Assembly (NCBI GenBank): GCA_014905825.1
Contig: JACGCN010000033.1
Location: 496,001 to 560,000 of the forward strand
Reading direction: 5' to 3'
Source: Lyophyllum atratum
Lineage: Eukaryota; Basidiomycota; Agaricomycetes; Agaricales; Lyophyllaceae
DNA: 64,000 bases
In this document: piece after piece, positions 49,931 through 60,056 of the stretch
Position numbering within the stretch: position 1 is the stretch's first letter
Layout of the letters: each line of letters opens with the position of its first letter
Made by a program: the position numbers and the translations under genes
Notes under the pieces: model-generated
Told to the model about the DNA's origin: nothing
Databases searched by the model: none
The model's input: only the letters and a program-made list of their open reading frames with translations

Positions 49931-52900
49931 ATGAACTGGTCTGCCTCCGTCCTCACCACCCTTTCTTCTGACACCGAGCCCACCATCATCGTCACTTTCG
50001 ACTCCGCGAAATATATCTTCAATGCTGGCGAAAACACGAACCGAGCGTTTCTACAGAGCAGAGGCAATTGGAAAAGAACTCGGGGGTTGTTCTTTACGGA
50101 TATTGGGACGAAGAGGTCTAGTGGGCTTCCTGGTGAGTTCTTCCGTTTTGGTAAGAAATGGAACGCGTCTAATCGCGTTTTCAAACCTCTTCTCAAGGAC
50201 TACTGATGTCTTTTGCGGATGCGACAATTCCCCGCCTCAACATCGTCGGTCCTCCTGGTTTGCTGCACTTTATGTCTGCGATGCGACTATATACCTACAG
50301 GTATTTCCTCTCTTTCATGAGCTAGAAGCAAATTGGAATTTGAAAATAGAGATACTCTGACCATCAATCCCATCGAGTCTTCTTGGACCCCATCGTCGTC
50401 TTCATCCCCCGATCCTTTATACAGCGATGACAATATCACTGTGTATGGTATTCCTATACTGCCTGCCTCGGAGCCCAGTGATTCCTCTCCCATCTCAATG
50501 CCCGAGGATTCTTCCATCGAAAGTATTGGAGCCAGTCAGAAACGAAAACGAGATCCATCTCCTGATCTTCCTGAAAAACGGCCAACCTTGATGTCCACCG
50601 ACGCTGCATCATCTTCGCCTTCTCTCGAGAAGGTAAGGCAGGTTCCCGAATTTTCACCACAATCTCTGGAAGGAGAGGCTGCGCAGGAGTGGAGACGGTT
50701 AATGATCAAAACCATGTTCCCCGGTACAAAAGCCAAGCCTGAGAGGGTACTTCGTGACCGCGACGCCCCGAAGGGAAAGGCGCGTAAAGACAAAAATTCG
50801 AAGTCAAAACAAAAAGCTACTGGTGCGTCACCTGGTTATACCTTCCTGGTCAGTGGCCGAACCTATAACTCCGTCAGACGCACCTATCGTCGAAGATGCC
50901 ACAATACCAGAGCCTCAAGTGTCACCACAAGCTAGCGATAAGACACCTTCAGAAGTGGTGTCGTCAGTAGGAGCGGCACCTGAAGTTGTTGCAAATGTGT
51001 GTAGCCTTAAAACGTGGAATGAGAAATCACGCTGACAGGGTTACTCAGATTGATCCCTATAGACGAGCGCGTCTTCCCGTCGGGTACCACAACCAGCTTC
51101 CAAAATTCACTCCACATACCCCAGCGTTACCCCTGGAAGCGCCGGCCACGCCGACAATGGCTTACATTGTCGTTGGTCCGCGTATTCGGGGGAAATTTGA
51201 CGTCCGGGCGGCGACTGCTCTGGGCGTTCCATCTGGCCCTCTGCGAGGGCAGCTGACGAAGGGAATGACGGTCACATTTAAAGTCAAGGTTGATGGTGAG
51301 ATGGTAGAGAGGACGGTGCGCCCAGAAGACTGTATTGGCGAAAGTGAAGCCCCAGGGGTGAGTTATATTGCTTCTTAAAATGCACTCGCATTCATGTGTC
51401 TGTACATCAGGCGATCTTAATTCTCGACATCCCGACTACGATGCATATTCCCGCTTTGCTCTCCTCTTTTGAAGACTCTCCATTTTACGCTAAATTCCGC
51501 TCTCAACGTCCGGAGGACATTAACGAGTATTCAGTTCGATCTGTTTTTCACCTTTGTGGTAAAGGTGTATTAGAAGATGAGAGATATATTGCTTTTATGA
51601 ATGGCTTTGCGCCCCATGTACATGTGAGAAAACCAACACTATCTTCATTGCTGTCTCATAATCTTCGTCGCCAGCATCTAATCGCTTCTCGTGAGCACTT
51701 GCCCGACCCGGTCACATTTACAAGCGCAGCATTTAACCAACTCCGCATGAACCAACTTGATCCTGAAATCTTTCCGCTTCCTAAATTTTCTCAATCTGCA
51801 AAGAAAAGTCTTGAATGTATGTTGAACCTCACCTTTCGTGATGAATGCCAGATTCCAACATAACTTCCCTTTCAGCTATCCCTAATCTCCCGGCAACGGC
51901 ACGCCTTTTGACGTCGAGCCAACTGTTGAATATGCGCACCCCTGCACCACCAGTCCTTGAAAATACCCACGACTCGTTCCACAGCGCCGTTTCGTGTGGC
52001 AAGCCCCCTACCCTACCATCCAAGACGGCCGAGAAATTTGCAGATGCAAAGAAGAACGTCGAGGAGCACATTGCAAGCGGGAAGCTGCACGTCCCTCAGG
52101 GTGCCGATGTCAAGGTTATCCCTCTGGGTACTGGTAGTGCGGTCCCATCAAAGTATCGCAACGGTTCGTCGGCGTTATCTCATTAACGATTGGACCCTAT
52201 CTGAACATGATTCCAGTCTCCTCCACTCTCTTACAGATCCCTAATTGGGGCAACATCTTGCTGGATGCAGGAGAAGGGACCTGGGGCCAGCTCGTGCGCC
52301 AGTTTGGGCTAGACAACGAGACGCCCGACAATGTATGGAACATGTTGAGAGAGCTGAAGTGCATTTACATCAGCCATGTCCATGGGGACCACCACATGGG
52401 CCTCGCGCAAATTCTCGCGAAACGACGACTGGTACGCGACTTCACTATGCTCCCGAGTTATTATTCCTGAGATGGTTCTCGTCTCTTTGCAGCTTAATCC
52501 CCCGCCATCCTCGCCACTCTACCTTGTCACCATCCGTGCAGTGCACCTCTACATTCGCGAGCTCTCGGACCTACAGAACCTCGGGTTGGACGACCCATCA
52601 GGCAGTGGTGTCGTTCCGGTCATGGCCGAATCCCTTCATTGGAGGAACACGGGCGCCTATCAGACACACGGAATGTGGCAAGTCGGGGGGTCTGAACCCT
52701 GGACCGACTTTGAGACGTAAGTGACATGCACACCCTATAACAACGTCTTTTGATCACCGTGGACCAAATTGTAGATCACAGCACAATGCGAGCAACATGC
52801 GCCGGGACCTCAGCCTTGAGAGGTTCAGTACTGTTGATGTCCTGCATAGGACAAGGTGCTACGGTGCCGTCATCAAGCACACTGACGGCTGGAGTATCGT

Positions 52901-53455
52901 GTAAGTTCCATGTCAACTCGTTTGCTCGTTAATCTCAAGTCCCTTTTAGGTTCTCTGGGGACACACAACCGACCAACTCCCTGGTATGGGCGGGCAAGGA
53001 GGCAACGCTCCTGATCCACGAAGCGACGATGGCCGACGACCAGACTGAGATGGCAGCGCAGAAGGCGCACAGCACGTTCGGACAAGCCATCAGTATCGGC
53101 AAACGGTATGCACACCACCAAGCACACAATGCGACAAGCTAATTTTGATGCTCTCATCAGGATGAACGCCGAGCATATACTCCTTACGCACTTTTCCGCA
53201 CGCTACCCGAAGATGCCGCCCTCGGTCATCGCAAAGCCCAGCGAGATCCCCATCGGGGAGGGCGGTAGGGCTAAGGAGCCCATTGTGGCGCTCGCATTCG
53301 ACCAAGCGAATCTGGCGATTGGGAATATGTGGAAGGTGAACTATTACCTTCCTGCCTTGGAGCAGAGTTTCCGAGATACGGTGGCGGAGGAGGGGGATGA
53401 TGCTGAGGAAGAGGAGCAGGGCGATCTTGAGGGGATGGATGTTGCCCTCGACTAG
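49931..53455 (+). CDS. tRNase Z, long form (ELAC2/Trz1-like)
   Basis: Thirteen or so exons, including 49931-50132, 50198-50300, 50350 to about 50777 or 50822, about 50854-50996, 51049-51357, 51411-51623, 51675-51816, 51876-52163, 52217-52431, 52493-52716, 52775-52900, 52950-53105 and 53161-53455. The enzyme cuts the 3' trailer from precursor tRNAs in nucleus and mitochondria. The N-terminal half is a degenerate beta-lactamase domain (NWKRTRGLFFTDIG, GPPGLLHFM). The C-terminal half carries the catalytic zinc motif HVHGDHHMG, the preceding VIPLGTGSAVPSKYRN and WGNILLDAGEGTWGQL, and the later ILLTHFSARYP and FDQANL. All key residues are present. The intron near 50778-50853 is ambiguous: 70 bases from a GTAAAG donor or 31 bases from GTGCGT; the longer one is more likely. 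Confidence 0.93.
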
Positions 53456-53569
53456 GGAACCTTAGTATTTTGGCTCTTTTGCATTGGCTTTGCTCTGCTG
53501 GACCTTTCCTTTGCTGGTACACGCCATTTCTTGGAAAATCTTCAATCATCTTGAACCTCGGGGCGAGAT

Positions 53570-54462
53570 TAAGGCTCCAACCGTACTGTATCCGTATACG
53601 ACCAAGGGCCTAGATATACGGATACAGTTATTTAGTGTGTATATACAGTATATATATGGTTATATGGTATGATGTAGACAGTTGTTATAGGGTCAGATCG
53701 AGCCATGCTTTCCGACCGGAACCTTGGGCTCGTTGACATCAAATAACCCCGACCTAATCCATACTTACCTTCGACAACAGATCTTGACTGATTGTCTCGG
53801 CCTTCCAGGGGCTGCTGAGATCTGCTGAGATGCAGTGTGTCGTAATTTTGAGGAGGTGCGCTCGACGGATACAGTTGTTGCTGGTATGGCCAAAAAGTCT
53901 CGTAAAACTACCTAAAACTACCTCAAAATTTTGAGCAATAAATTATTATGCGGAGGACGACCCAAGGACGACCGATCTTCAATCAACCTGGACATGTAAG
54001 TTCGAAATTGCTTGCTTATGAAAGGGACATGTTCCCTGCATTGTCCAGGGTCTGACCTGACAGTCTAAAAGGCTCTGCTCACAAAGAATGAGACTTGTCA
54101 CTGAGATGTGTCAGAAGAACGCGCACAACGTGTTACAATTTTGGAGTAGCTCGCTGTGGACGATTTAAAAATAGGCCAAGCCCGATCCGAGAGGTGTTTT
54201 TGGTTACGCCTTGTCCAAAAACAGGCCTCGTTCTCTCGTCATTTGCTGACACCTCCTCGATTGCGACCTATCACTGCGAAATCAACCTAGGCCCCAGGAA
54301 AGCCACTGATTTACTGTACGGGAAGAATTAACAGTATAACCATATGCTATACTGTATATCTACTGTATAGGACAATTTTTCGGACAGGCCTATACATATA
54401 CGTAAACATATACGGTACCTACTGTATATATATGGTAAATAGATAGTACGGTTGGAGCCTTA
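53570..54462. mobile_element. Non-autonomous hAT-like DNA transposon (MITE-like)
   Basis: An 893-bp element with perfect 18-bp terminal inverted repeats: TAAGGCTCCAACCGTACT at 53570-53587 and its reverse complement at 54445-54462. It is flanked by an identical 8-bp direct repeat, GGCGAGAT, at 53562-53569 and 54463-54470, the target-site duplication length typical of hAT (also P and Merlin) transposons. Both ends have AT-rich subterminal ACTGTATA/TATACAGT-type motifs. There is no transposase frame inside, so movement would depend on an enzyme encoded elsewhere. It lies about 115 bases after the tRNase Z stop and 72 bases before a tRNA-Pro gene. Perfect ends suggest recent insertion. Confidence 0.88.
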
Positions 54463-54542
54463 GGCGAGATATAATTATGATATTACCGTGAATAATATGA
54501 TAGTATCTAACTATACCGAAAGAGCTGAAAAAGAAACGTCGT

Positions 54543-54626
54543 GGGCCTAACTGGGAATTGAACCCAGGACCTCCTCGATATGAGCCGAAACCCTAACAAG
54601 GAATCATACTACTAGACCATCAGGCC
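54543..54626 (-). tRNA. tRNA-Pro(AGG) with 12-base intron
   Basis: Reverse-strand sequence begins GGCCTGATGGTCTAGTAGTA and ends in TTAGGCC plus a C discriminator. Acceptor arms GGCCTGA/TTAGGCC pair (one G-T). The T arm is CTGGG/CCCAG with TTCAATT loop. The anticodon stem CCTTG/CGAGG encloses TTAGGG and, after a 12-base intron at the canonical position after base 37, T; the anticodon is AGG. The body matches the usual fungal proline tRNA layout. A T-rich run (TTTCTTTTT) follows as a pol III terminator. Confidence 0.9.
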
Positions 54627-54831
54627 ACGTGTTAAGCTCAGCCATCCAAACGAACACATTGTAGCCCAATCTGAGTCCTGCACGAGGTTGCGCCCACGAG
54701 GGCCGTTTACACCTAAATTCTAGATCTATGACGCTTGTGGGATTGTGCATTTAAGCCTGTCTCTCTTCTAGGACACCGTCAACCTGAGTTGGACACCCTG
54801 GTTCTTTTTTGAGATACCCAGTACTGACGAG

Positions 54832-56337
54832 ATGGAAGGCCTCTCTAATCCATGTCATGTCAACAAGTTACCCTTCGACATACTCCGGGAAACGTTTATC
54901 CTCTGCCTTCCCCGGGGCCTATATCATTCCCGCCCGGACGCGTTGGATGCACCGCTCCTCCTCTGCCATGTATGCCATGCATGGAGGATTGCAGCACTCG
55001 AGATGCCTAGGCTCTGGTATCGTCTTGTCCTCCCCTCATATCCCAGAGAACCGATAGGCACAAACATGAGGAGTTTTTTCGAAGCTACGACACACTGGTT
55101 TAAACACTCAAGCAGGCACCTCCCATTCTACTTCCAAGTAGACTGGGATTTTACTTCCGCTGACTTTCCTCCGGAAGAGTTTGACGAGCGAGTCGTCTTC
55201 TCTCTGCCCTCCAATCTTCGCGAGCTCGTCATGCGGGTGGACAACGAGGGCCAATTGTACGCCTGGTTTCCCCCCTCCGGAAACATGGATCTTCTCGAAA
55301 GTGTCAGCTTGGAAATCCACGAACAAGCCCCTCACCTGCCAAGAATGCCACACCTCATCTTGCGGCCCGCCGCGAACTTTCACATGCTCCGACTTCGCCT
55401 TCCTAGCTTCCGCCTCGACAACCTCTCCCGCTTTCACGTTCCATGGGATCAAATGACGCACCTCTGTATTCAGGAGGAGGTCTCCCTGCAAGCATGGCAC
55501 GACATCATCCGAGCATGCCCCCTACTGCAAAAATGCTGTGTCGAACTTTTCATAGATGCATCTGAGGAGGGCGAAATCGATGATGATGAAGATGCAGCAG
55601 AACTTCTACCGCCTGTGACATTAGACCGCCTCCAGGATCTCGGAGTAGCATTCCTTACACCAGCCTCCCCCACCGTATTTACGGGCCTCACCTGCCCGTC
55701 GCTTATCTCCTTGCTCGTGGTAAGTGAGTCCGTGCACCTCGGATTCCCGCCAACGGCGCAGCCTCTCCACTTCTATCGACAAACCGCCGCGCACCTCAGA
55801 GTGCTGATTTTGCAGCAACAGCAAATTCACGTGAATGATGTGCTACGTCTCCTTCGCATCACCCCACTCCTGGTCGGACTGATACTTGAGTGCGAAGGTG
55901 ACCATGACGAGCTCCTGAACGCACTTATGGTCCCAATGCCAGGGAAAGGCGATGAGGCACCCATTCTGGTTCCTCATCTTCGGCTATTTAAGTTGTCCAT
56001 CATCACGTTTCAGCGAGCAGAAGCGAACCTCCCGACATTCTCGGCTCCTCCATATGTCGAGGCCATACGCTCGAGGTGGCTTCGAGACCATGAGTCTACC
56101 ATGGGGAGGTCGTTGCCACGAGGAAGTTGGACTTTTCGCCCTACGCTCACCGTCGACGAACATCATGAGCATGTGCTTCAGCAGGTCAAGATGTCGCTCG
56201 AGCCCTTTCAAGCTCAGGGGCTCGACGTCGAAACGCTCGTAAAACGCGGAAGTGCTCTGGGCAGGGTGGAACTACCGGGAAGAGCCGCGTGGTCAATGTG
56301 GAGAGATGAAGTCGGCCTTCCATCTATGCTAGCATAG
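54832..56337 (+). CDS. F-box-like protein
   Basis: A single-exon gene of 501 codons with an ATG at 54832. The N-terminus has the agaricomycete F-box-like pattern: LPFDILRETFILCLP followed by APLLLCHVCHAWRIAALEMP and RLWYRL, which would bind SKP1 in an SCF ubiquitin ligase. The rest has leucine-rich beta/alpha segments of the irregular kind used for substrate binding, and no enzyme motif. Such genes are numerous and quickly evolving in mushrooms, so the target is unknown. Two decayed partial copies of its 3' end lie downstream at 56716 and 58015, and tRNA-Pro genes sit on both sides. The gene is intact. Confidence 0.82.
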   Translation: MEGLSNPCHVNKLPFDILRETFILCLPRGLYHSRPDALDAPLLLCHVCHAWRIAALEMPRLWYRLVLPSYPREPIGTNMRSFFEATTHWFKHSSRHLPFYFQVDWDFTSADFPPEEFDERVVFSLPSNLRELVMRVDNEGQLYAWFPPSGNMDLLESVSLEIHEQAPHLPRMPHLILRPAANFHMLRLRLPSFRLDNLSRFHVPWDQMTHLCIQEEVSLQAWHDIIRACPLLQKCCVELFIDASEEGEIDDDEDAAELLPPVTLDRLQDLGVAFLTPASPTVFTGLTCPSLISLLVVSESVHLGFPPTAQPLHFYRQTAAHLRVLILQQQQIHVNDVLRLLRITPLLVGLILECEGDHDELLNALMVPMPGKGDEAPILVPHLRLFKLSIITFQRAEANLPTFSAPPYVEAIRSRWLRDHESTMGRSLPRGSWTFRPTLTVDEHHEHVLQQVKMSLEPFQAQGLDVETLVKRGSALGRVELPGRAAWSMWRDEVGLPSMLA

Positions 56338-56349
56338 TTTTGCTGTTGT

Positions 56350-56545
56350 TCCGTCTTGCAGTAGGAAGGTTTATCGATGTAGGATATGGAAAAGAACCAT
56401 GAATCGAAAAACGCAGCAATAAGAAGCAGAGGTACAGGAATGGAGGTAAGTACTTCGGGGTGCTTGATCGCTTTCTGGATAGGATATGGAGAATAGCACG
56501 AATCAAAAACACGGTAATATGAAGCATACGGGGAACACCGTACTT
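56350..56545. repeat. Imperfect tandem repeat downstream of the F-box gene
   Basis: A unit of about 100 bases occurs twice: one starts around GGATATGGAAAAGAACC (near 56383), the other around GGATATGGAGAATAGC (near 56482). Part of the unit appears again after the first decayed F-box copy near 56995-57050. These repeats belong to the duplicated F-box 3' flank. Confidence 0.6.
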
Positions 56546-56715
56546 GGGAGTATTCGTTTCGCTCGAGTAGTACGTACTTCCCAGTTGCCAAAGGACTGAT
56601 AAGTCTCGCTCCTTCTTGATGTCCGCGAGAGAGTCAGGGTCCCAAAACCAGCCGTCGATATGGTGAAGACAACCTCATCCCACTGGCGGTACGGATATAT
56701 GACGGCTGGCAATTC

Positions 56716-57055
56716 AGACTTTTCGCCCTGCGCTCATCGTCGACGAACATCATGAGCATGTACTTCAGCAGGTCACGATGTCGCTAGAGCCATCTCAAGT
56801 TCAGGGGCTCGACCTCGAAACCCAGCTCCTAAAACGCGAAATTGCCGGGGTCAGGGCGGACCTACCGGAGACAGTGGATTGGTCGATGTGGAGAGAGGAA
56901 GCCGGCCTTCCATTCATGCTAGACATGTATTGCTGTTGTTTCCTCTTGCAGTAGAAAGGTTCATCGATGTAGGAGGGGTGTCTGCTTGCTTTCGGTTAGG
57001 GTTTACAGAATGGCACGAATAAATACACAGCAATATGAAGCAGAGATATGGGGAT
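56716..57055 (+). pseudogene. Decayed partial copy 1 of the F-box gene 3' end
   Basis: This stretch matches the last ~210 bases of the F-box coding region and its 3' flank: it has CATCATGAGCATGTACTTCAG, CAGGGGCTCGACCTCGAAAC and TGGAGAGAGGAAGCCGGCC, all with close counterparts at 56160-56320. It then continues into the flank (CTTGCAGTAGAAAGG). It lacks the F-box and a start. The tRNA-Pro gene at 57169 follows. Confidence 0.82.
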
Positions 57056-57168
57056 GGTCCACCCAGGTTCAGGCAGCGCCGCAGCAGGCTGCCAGGCTCC
57101 ATGATGAAGTGTTCGTTTCGTTCGTGTCAATGTTAAAATCGGTGGCAAAAAGGGAGATGTATCTGGCA

Positions 57169-57258
57169 GGGCCTGACTGGGAATTGAACCCAGGACCTCC
57201 TCGATTGGTTTCTGGGGGGAAGCCCTAACAAGGAATCATACTACTAGACCATCAGGCC
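57169..57258 (-). tRNA. tRNA-Pro(AGG) with 18-base intron
   Basis: The same mature tRNA as at 54543, with 5' GGCCTGA and 3' TCAGGCC, giving a fully Watson-Crick acceptor stem in this copy. The intron after base 37 is 18 bases (with a CCCCCC run) instead of 12. Anticodon AGG. A T5 run follows about 15-20 bases downstream. Confidence 0.9.
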
Positions 57259-58014
57259 ACGGATTTCGGACTCTTGTTGAATTTCAACGGCTCAAAGTAT
57301 GACATTATTTATCGCCCTTTATTTGGATCGAAGGTTTCTGCTTGTCAGGTTCAGGTTGAGCACATGGAGCGGAGTTCTAAAACAAAACAACTATTTTTTG
57401 ATTCAGGTTCAGTTTCGTAAGGTTTTGGATACTGGGCGACATACGTATTGTGAGCATCACCCGAGCAGCAGCGACAATGCCAAGACCCTCCCTCGGTGGC
57501 TGAGAGCGAAATGTGAGCGCGAAGTATGTATGACATCATGTCGCCGCGCATTCCAACAAATTGCGCAGTCACATGACATCATACTTGCTGCAGATATCTA
57601 CCACTAAATTGTCTCCTTATCGTATATACTGCTGTATAATCTCTGAAGCAAACAACCTCTGTATTGAATGCATGGCATGAGAATCAGAGATTGCCTTCAT
57701 AGGCGATTCTGGCTGGGAGGACCGCCAAGTGGCTGTGAAGGCCGTCAAGGCGGCTGTGCAAGCCGTCGGAATGGCGCGGAGGTGGGCCAGATCATTCAAA
57801 GTCCGCACTCGACGGATCTCACGAAATCTAAACTTGGATCAACAGAATATTCTAAACCTCAACTAGAAATCTAAAATCATCCAAAAATCTGATACCTAAG
57901 CACAGGATTCCTTCGATAACCTTCATTCTGATTAAAGTGCGAAAATCCATGTCATATCAAAGCTTCAAAGAGAGTTGGATTAGCGAATACAATCCCACAA
58001 CTTAATCTCTTCAA

Positions 58015-58310
58015 AGTTCAGACTAGGACATGCCCTTGACGGAGAAGGTGACCACAACGAGCTATTGGACACTCGCTAGCGACTATAGGTTCGAAACATG
58101 GAGCTAGTATGTTATCGCATTCAGACAAACGTCGTGACGGCCTTAGACTCGACGCGCCAGTGTTGAGGAGATATCGCGGACTAAGTGGCGCGCCGCATCG
58201 TGTTCCGATGCAGCATGGACAGGTCTCGTTCTGTTGTCTCGTCCAGTGTTCCTTGTCGAGAAACTCCATGGGCATGTGGTGCAGCAGATCACCACCCTCT
58301 CGCAAGAGGA
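58015..58310 (+). pseudogene. Decayed partial copy 2 of the F-box gene
   Basis: Weaker resemblance to the F-box gene: GAAGGTGACCACAACGAGCT near 58042 matches GAAGGTGACCATGACGAGCT at 55900, and CTCCATGGGCATGTGGTGCA near 58263 matches the ATCATGAGCATGTGCTTCA part of the gene. The pieces are nearer to each other than in the intact gene, so there are internal deletions. No start and no open frame. Confidence 0.6.
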
Positions 58311-60056
58311 TCATAGAGATTAGAGGTTCTAGAGGACCTCAGGCCTCGCAGATGTACTATTATTCGATCCCAGGAGCGCTTTTTTAGCTGCAGTTGCGTG
58401 GCGCCTGCAGGCCGCATCGGTGTAATTTATAATGCTGCAGGACGCTGCAGCGTAGTCGTGGAAGCAAAACAAAAGGCAATGATTCGCATGTGAGGCATCG
58501 GACGTCTGGCGGGAAGGCAAGGTAGGAGTGCAGCAATCGACCCCGGCAAAGTACGACGGGAACTATACGTTTTGTTAGATTATCTGCCGAGGAGTACTTA
58601 CACGATCCAGATAGGTACGTGAAATACCGGTGACGGAAAGATAATCCACAAATGCCGGATGGAAGACCTTACAAAAGGCTGTTGGAAGTAAGAATCATCC
58701 ATGTCGAAGGCGTGGAGGCAGTAGAGTTCATCCCCAATTCGTTGTTGTGCGCGCGTGAATTTTGGCAGAAGACTTGAGATATTTCTGGATGTAGGCCTAG
58801 GTCACTCAATTGTGCGGGGACATGTACGGTGGTCTTTACCCGCAAGGTCAAACTTCGCTCTCAGTGGCCATTTTTGACGGCTGGCCATTGTTTCTTGGGA
58901 TTAGGACCCCAATCACTGTCATTGTATATGCGGCTCTAATATTATAACGATGCTAGATACAGCATTTTTCTTCGCAAGACATGCTAAGTTGCTGTCATAC
59001 CGTCGAGACCTATCGAGATGGAGGAGAGACTGGAGATGGAGCTGGCCCAGGCGAGCATATTACGTCTAGTTGGCGGGGTCGCAGAGAAATAATCTAGATC
59101 AGGTTTGATAGACGCGCGAATGGCATACAGTTCGGTCTATATGGTCGCGATAATGGACCGCTCACTACTCAGACTGGGACTGAGAATGTGCCGTGACCGT
59201 GGGGTTCGCGCGGATCACTGGCGCCAGGGATGAGGGTGATGACCGAGTTGAGGTGGAGGCCATAGGCAGAGACTTGCGAAGGGGGTCAGCTGTAGGCATC
59301 GGGTGGGGAAGGGCACGGACTGGGAGCATTGTCGTCCTTCATGACGGCGCCGCCGTGGACGAACTTGGATGCATGGTGAGAAGGGAGCGACCTCAGCGGC
59401 CCCAGGCTATGTTTGACACCACGATGGTGGCCGGACTCAGTGGCCATAGCCAAGGGGTGTACGGGGTCATAACCTTAATTAGCAGATTGAGGCCAAATTT
59501 GACCTTGCGGGTCTCGACTACCATAGACATGCAGACAGTCACATAGAGCACTTTTCATTAATCATGGGAAGTATCCGAGGACCATAACGTCGAGACTTGA
59601 GGGACGACAAAGTAGATGTGCCAGTTGCAATGTACGTGCAACAAATAGAGGAGCGAATAGAGCCGCATAAGGCCCCAGGGTATAGCAAAGTGAGGCTTAT
59701 GCACAATAGCGGAGCCGGGAGGAGCAAAGAGCAAAGAGCAGGATGACGGACGGAAAAGGAAGGTGTTGTTCTGTCAGGGACAATAGCGCCGACGGTTGTT
59801 TTGAGATGTTTGGCTACGGACCTCAGAGAACAGTGGGCTGGAAGATGCTATTGTCCAGCCGTGCAGGGCAATTGTTCGTTAGATGGATTATAAGCTGGAG
59901 GAATGTGCGAGGGATTCAGCAACATCTCAGAGCTAGCCTCGACTTGTTACGTCTGCTTTCCCTCCCTTCTACACTCTTTCCTTGACGCGTCTTACGGTGA
60001 GCCCCGGTGTCGTACTTGCATTGTTCGCTGCTAATGGAGTGTAGTCGGCTTCTGCC
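58311..60056. other. Gene-poor spacer
   Basis: About 1.7 kb. Short frames occur on both strands but no domain is recognisable. The last 60 bases look like a 5' UTR intron of the next gene: a GTGAGC donor near 59998 and an acceptor TAG near 60045, just before the ATG at 60057. Confidence 0.45.

Noticed and set aside
54577..54585. Reading the tRNA at 54543 as tRNA-Leu(UAG)
   Set aside because: A one-base shift of the anticodon stem gives UAG, but the molecule has no long variable arm as Leu tRNAs do. Alignment with normal Pro tRNAs puts AGG at 34-36 with U33 and a five-pair stem.
59193..59546. Open frame of 117 codons in the 58-60 kb spacer
   Set aside because: It starts with GTG, has no recognisable domain and no plausible neighbouring exons.
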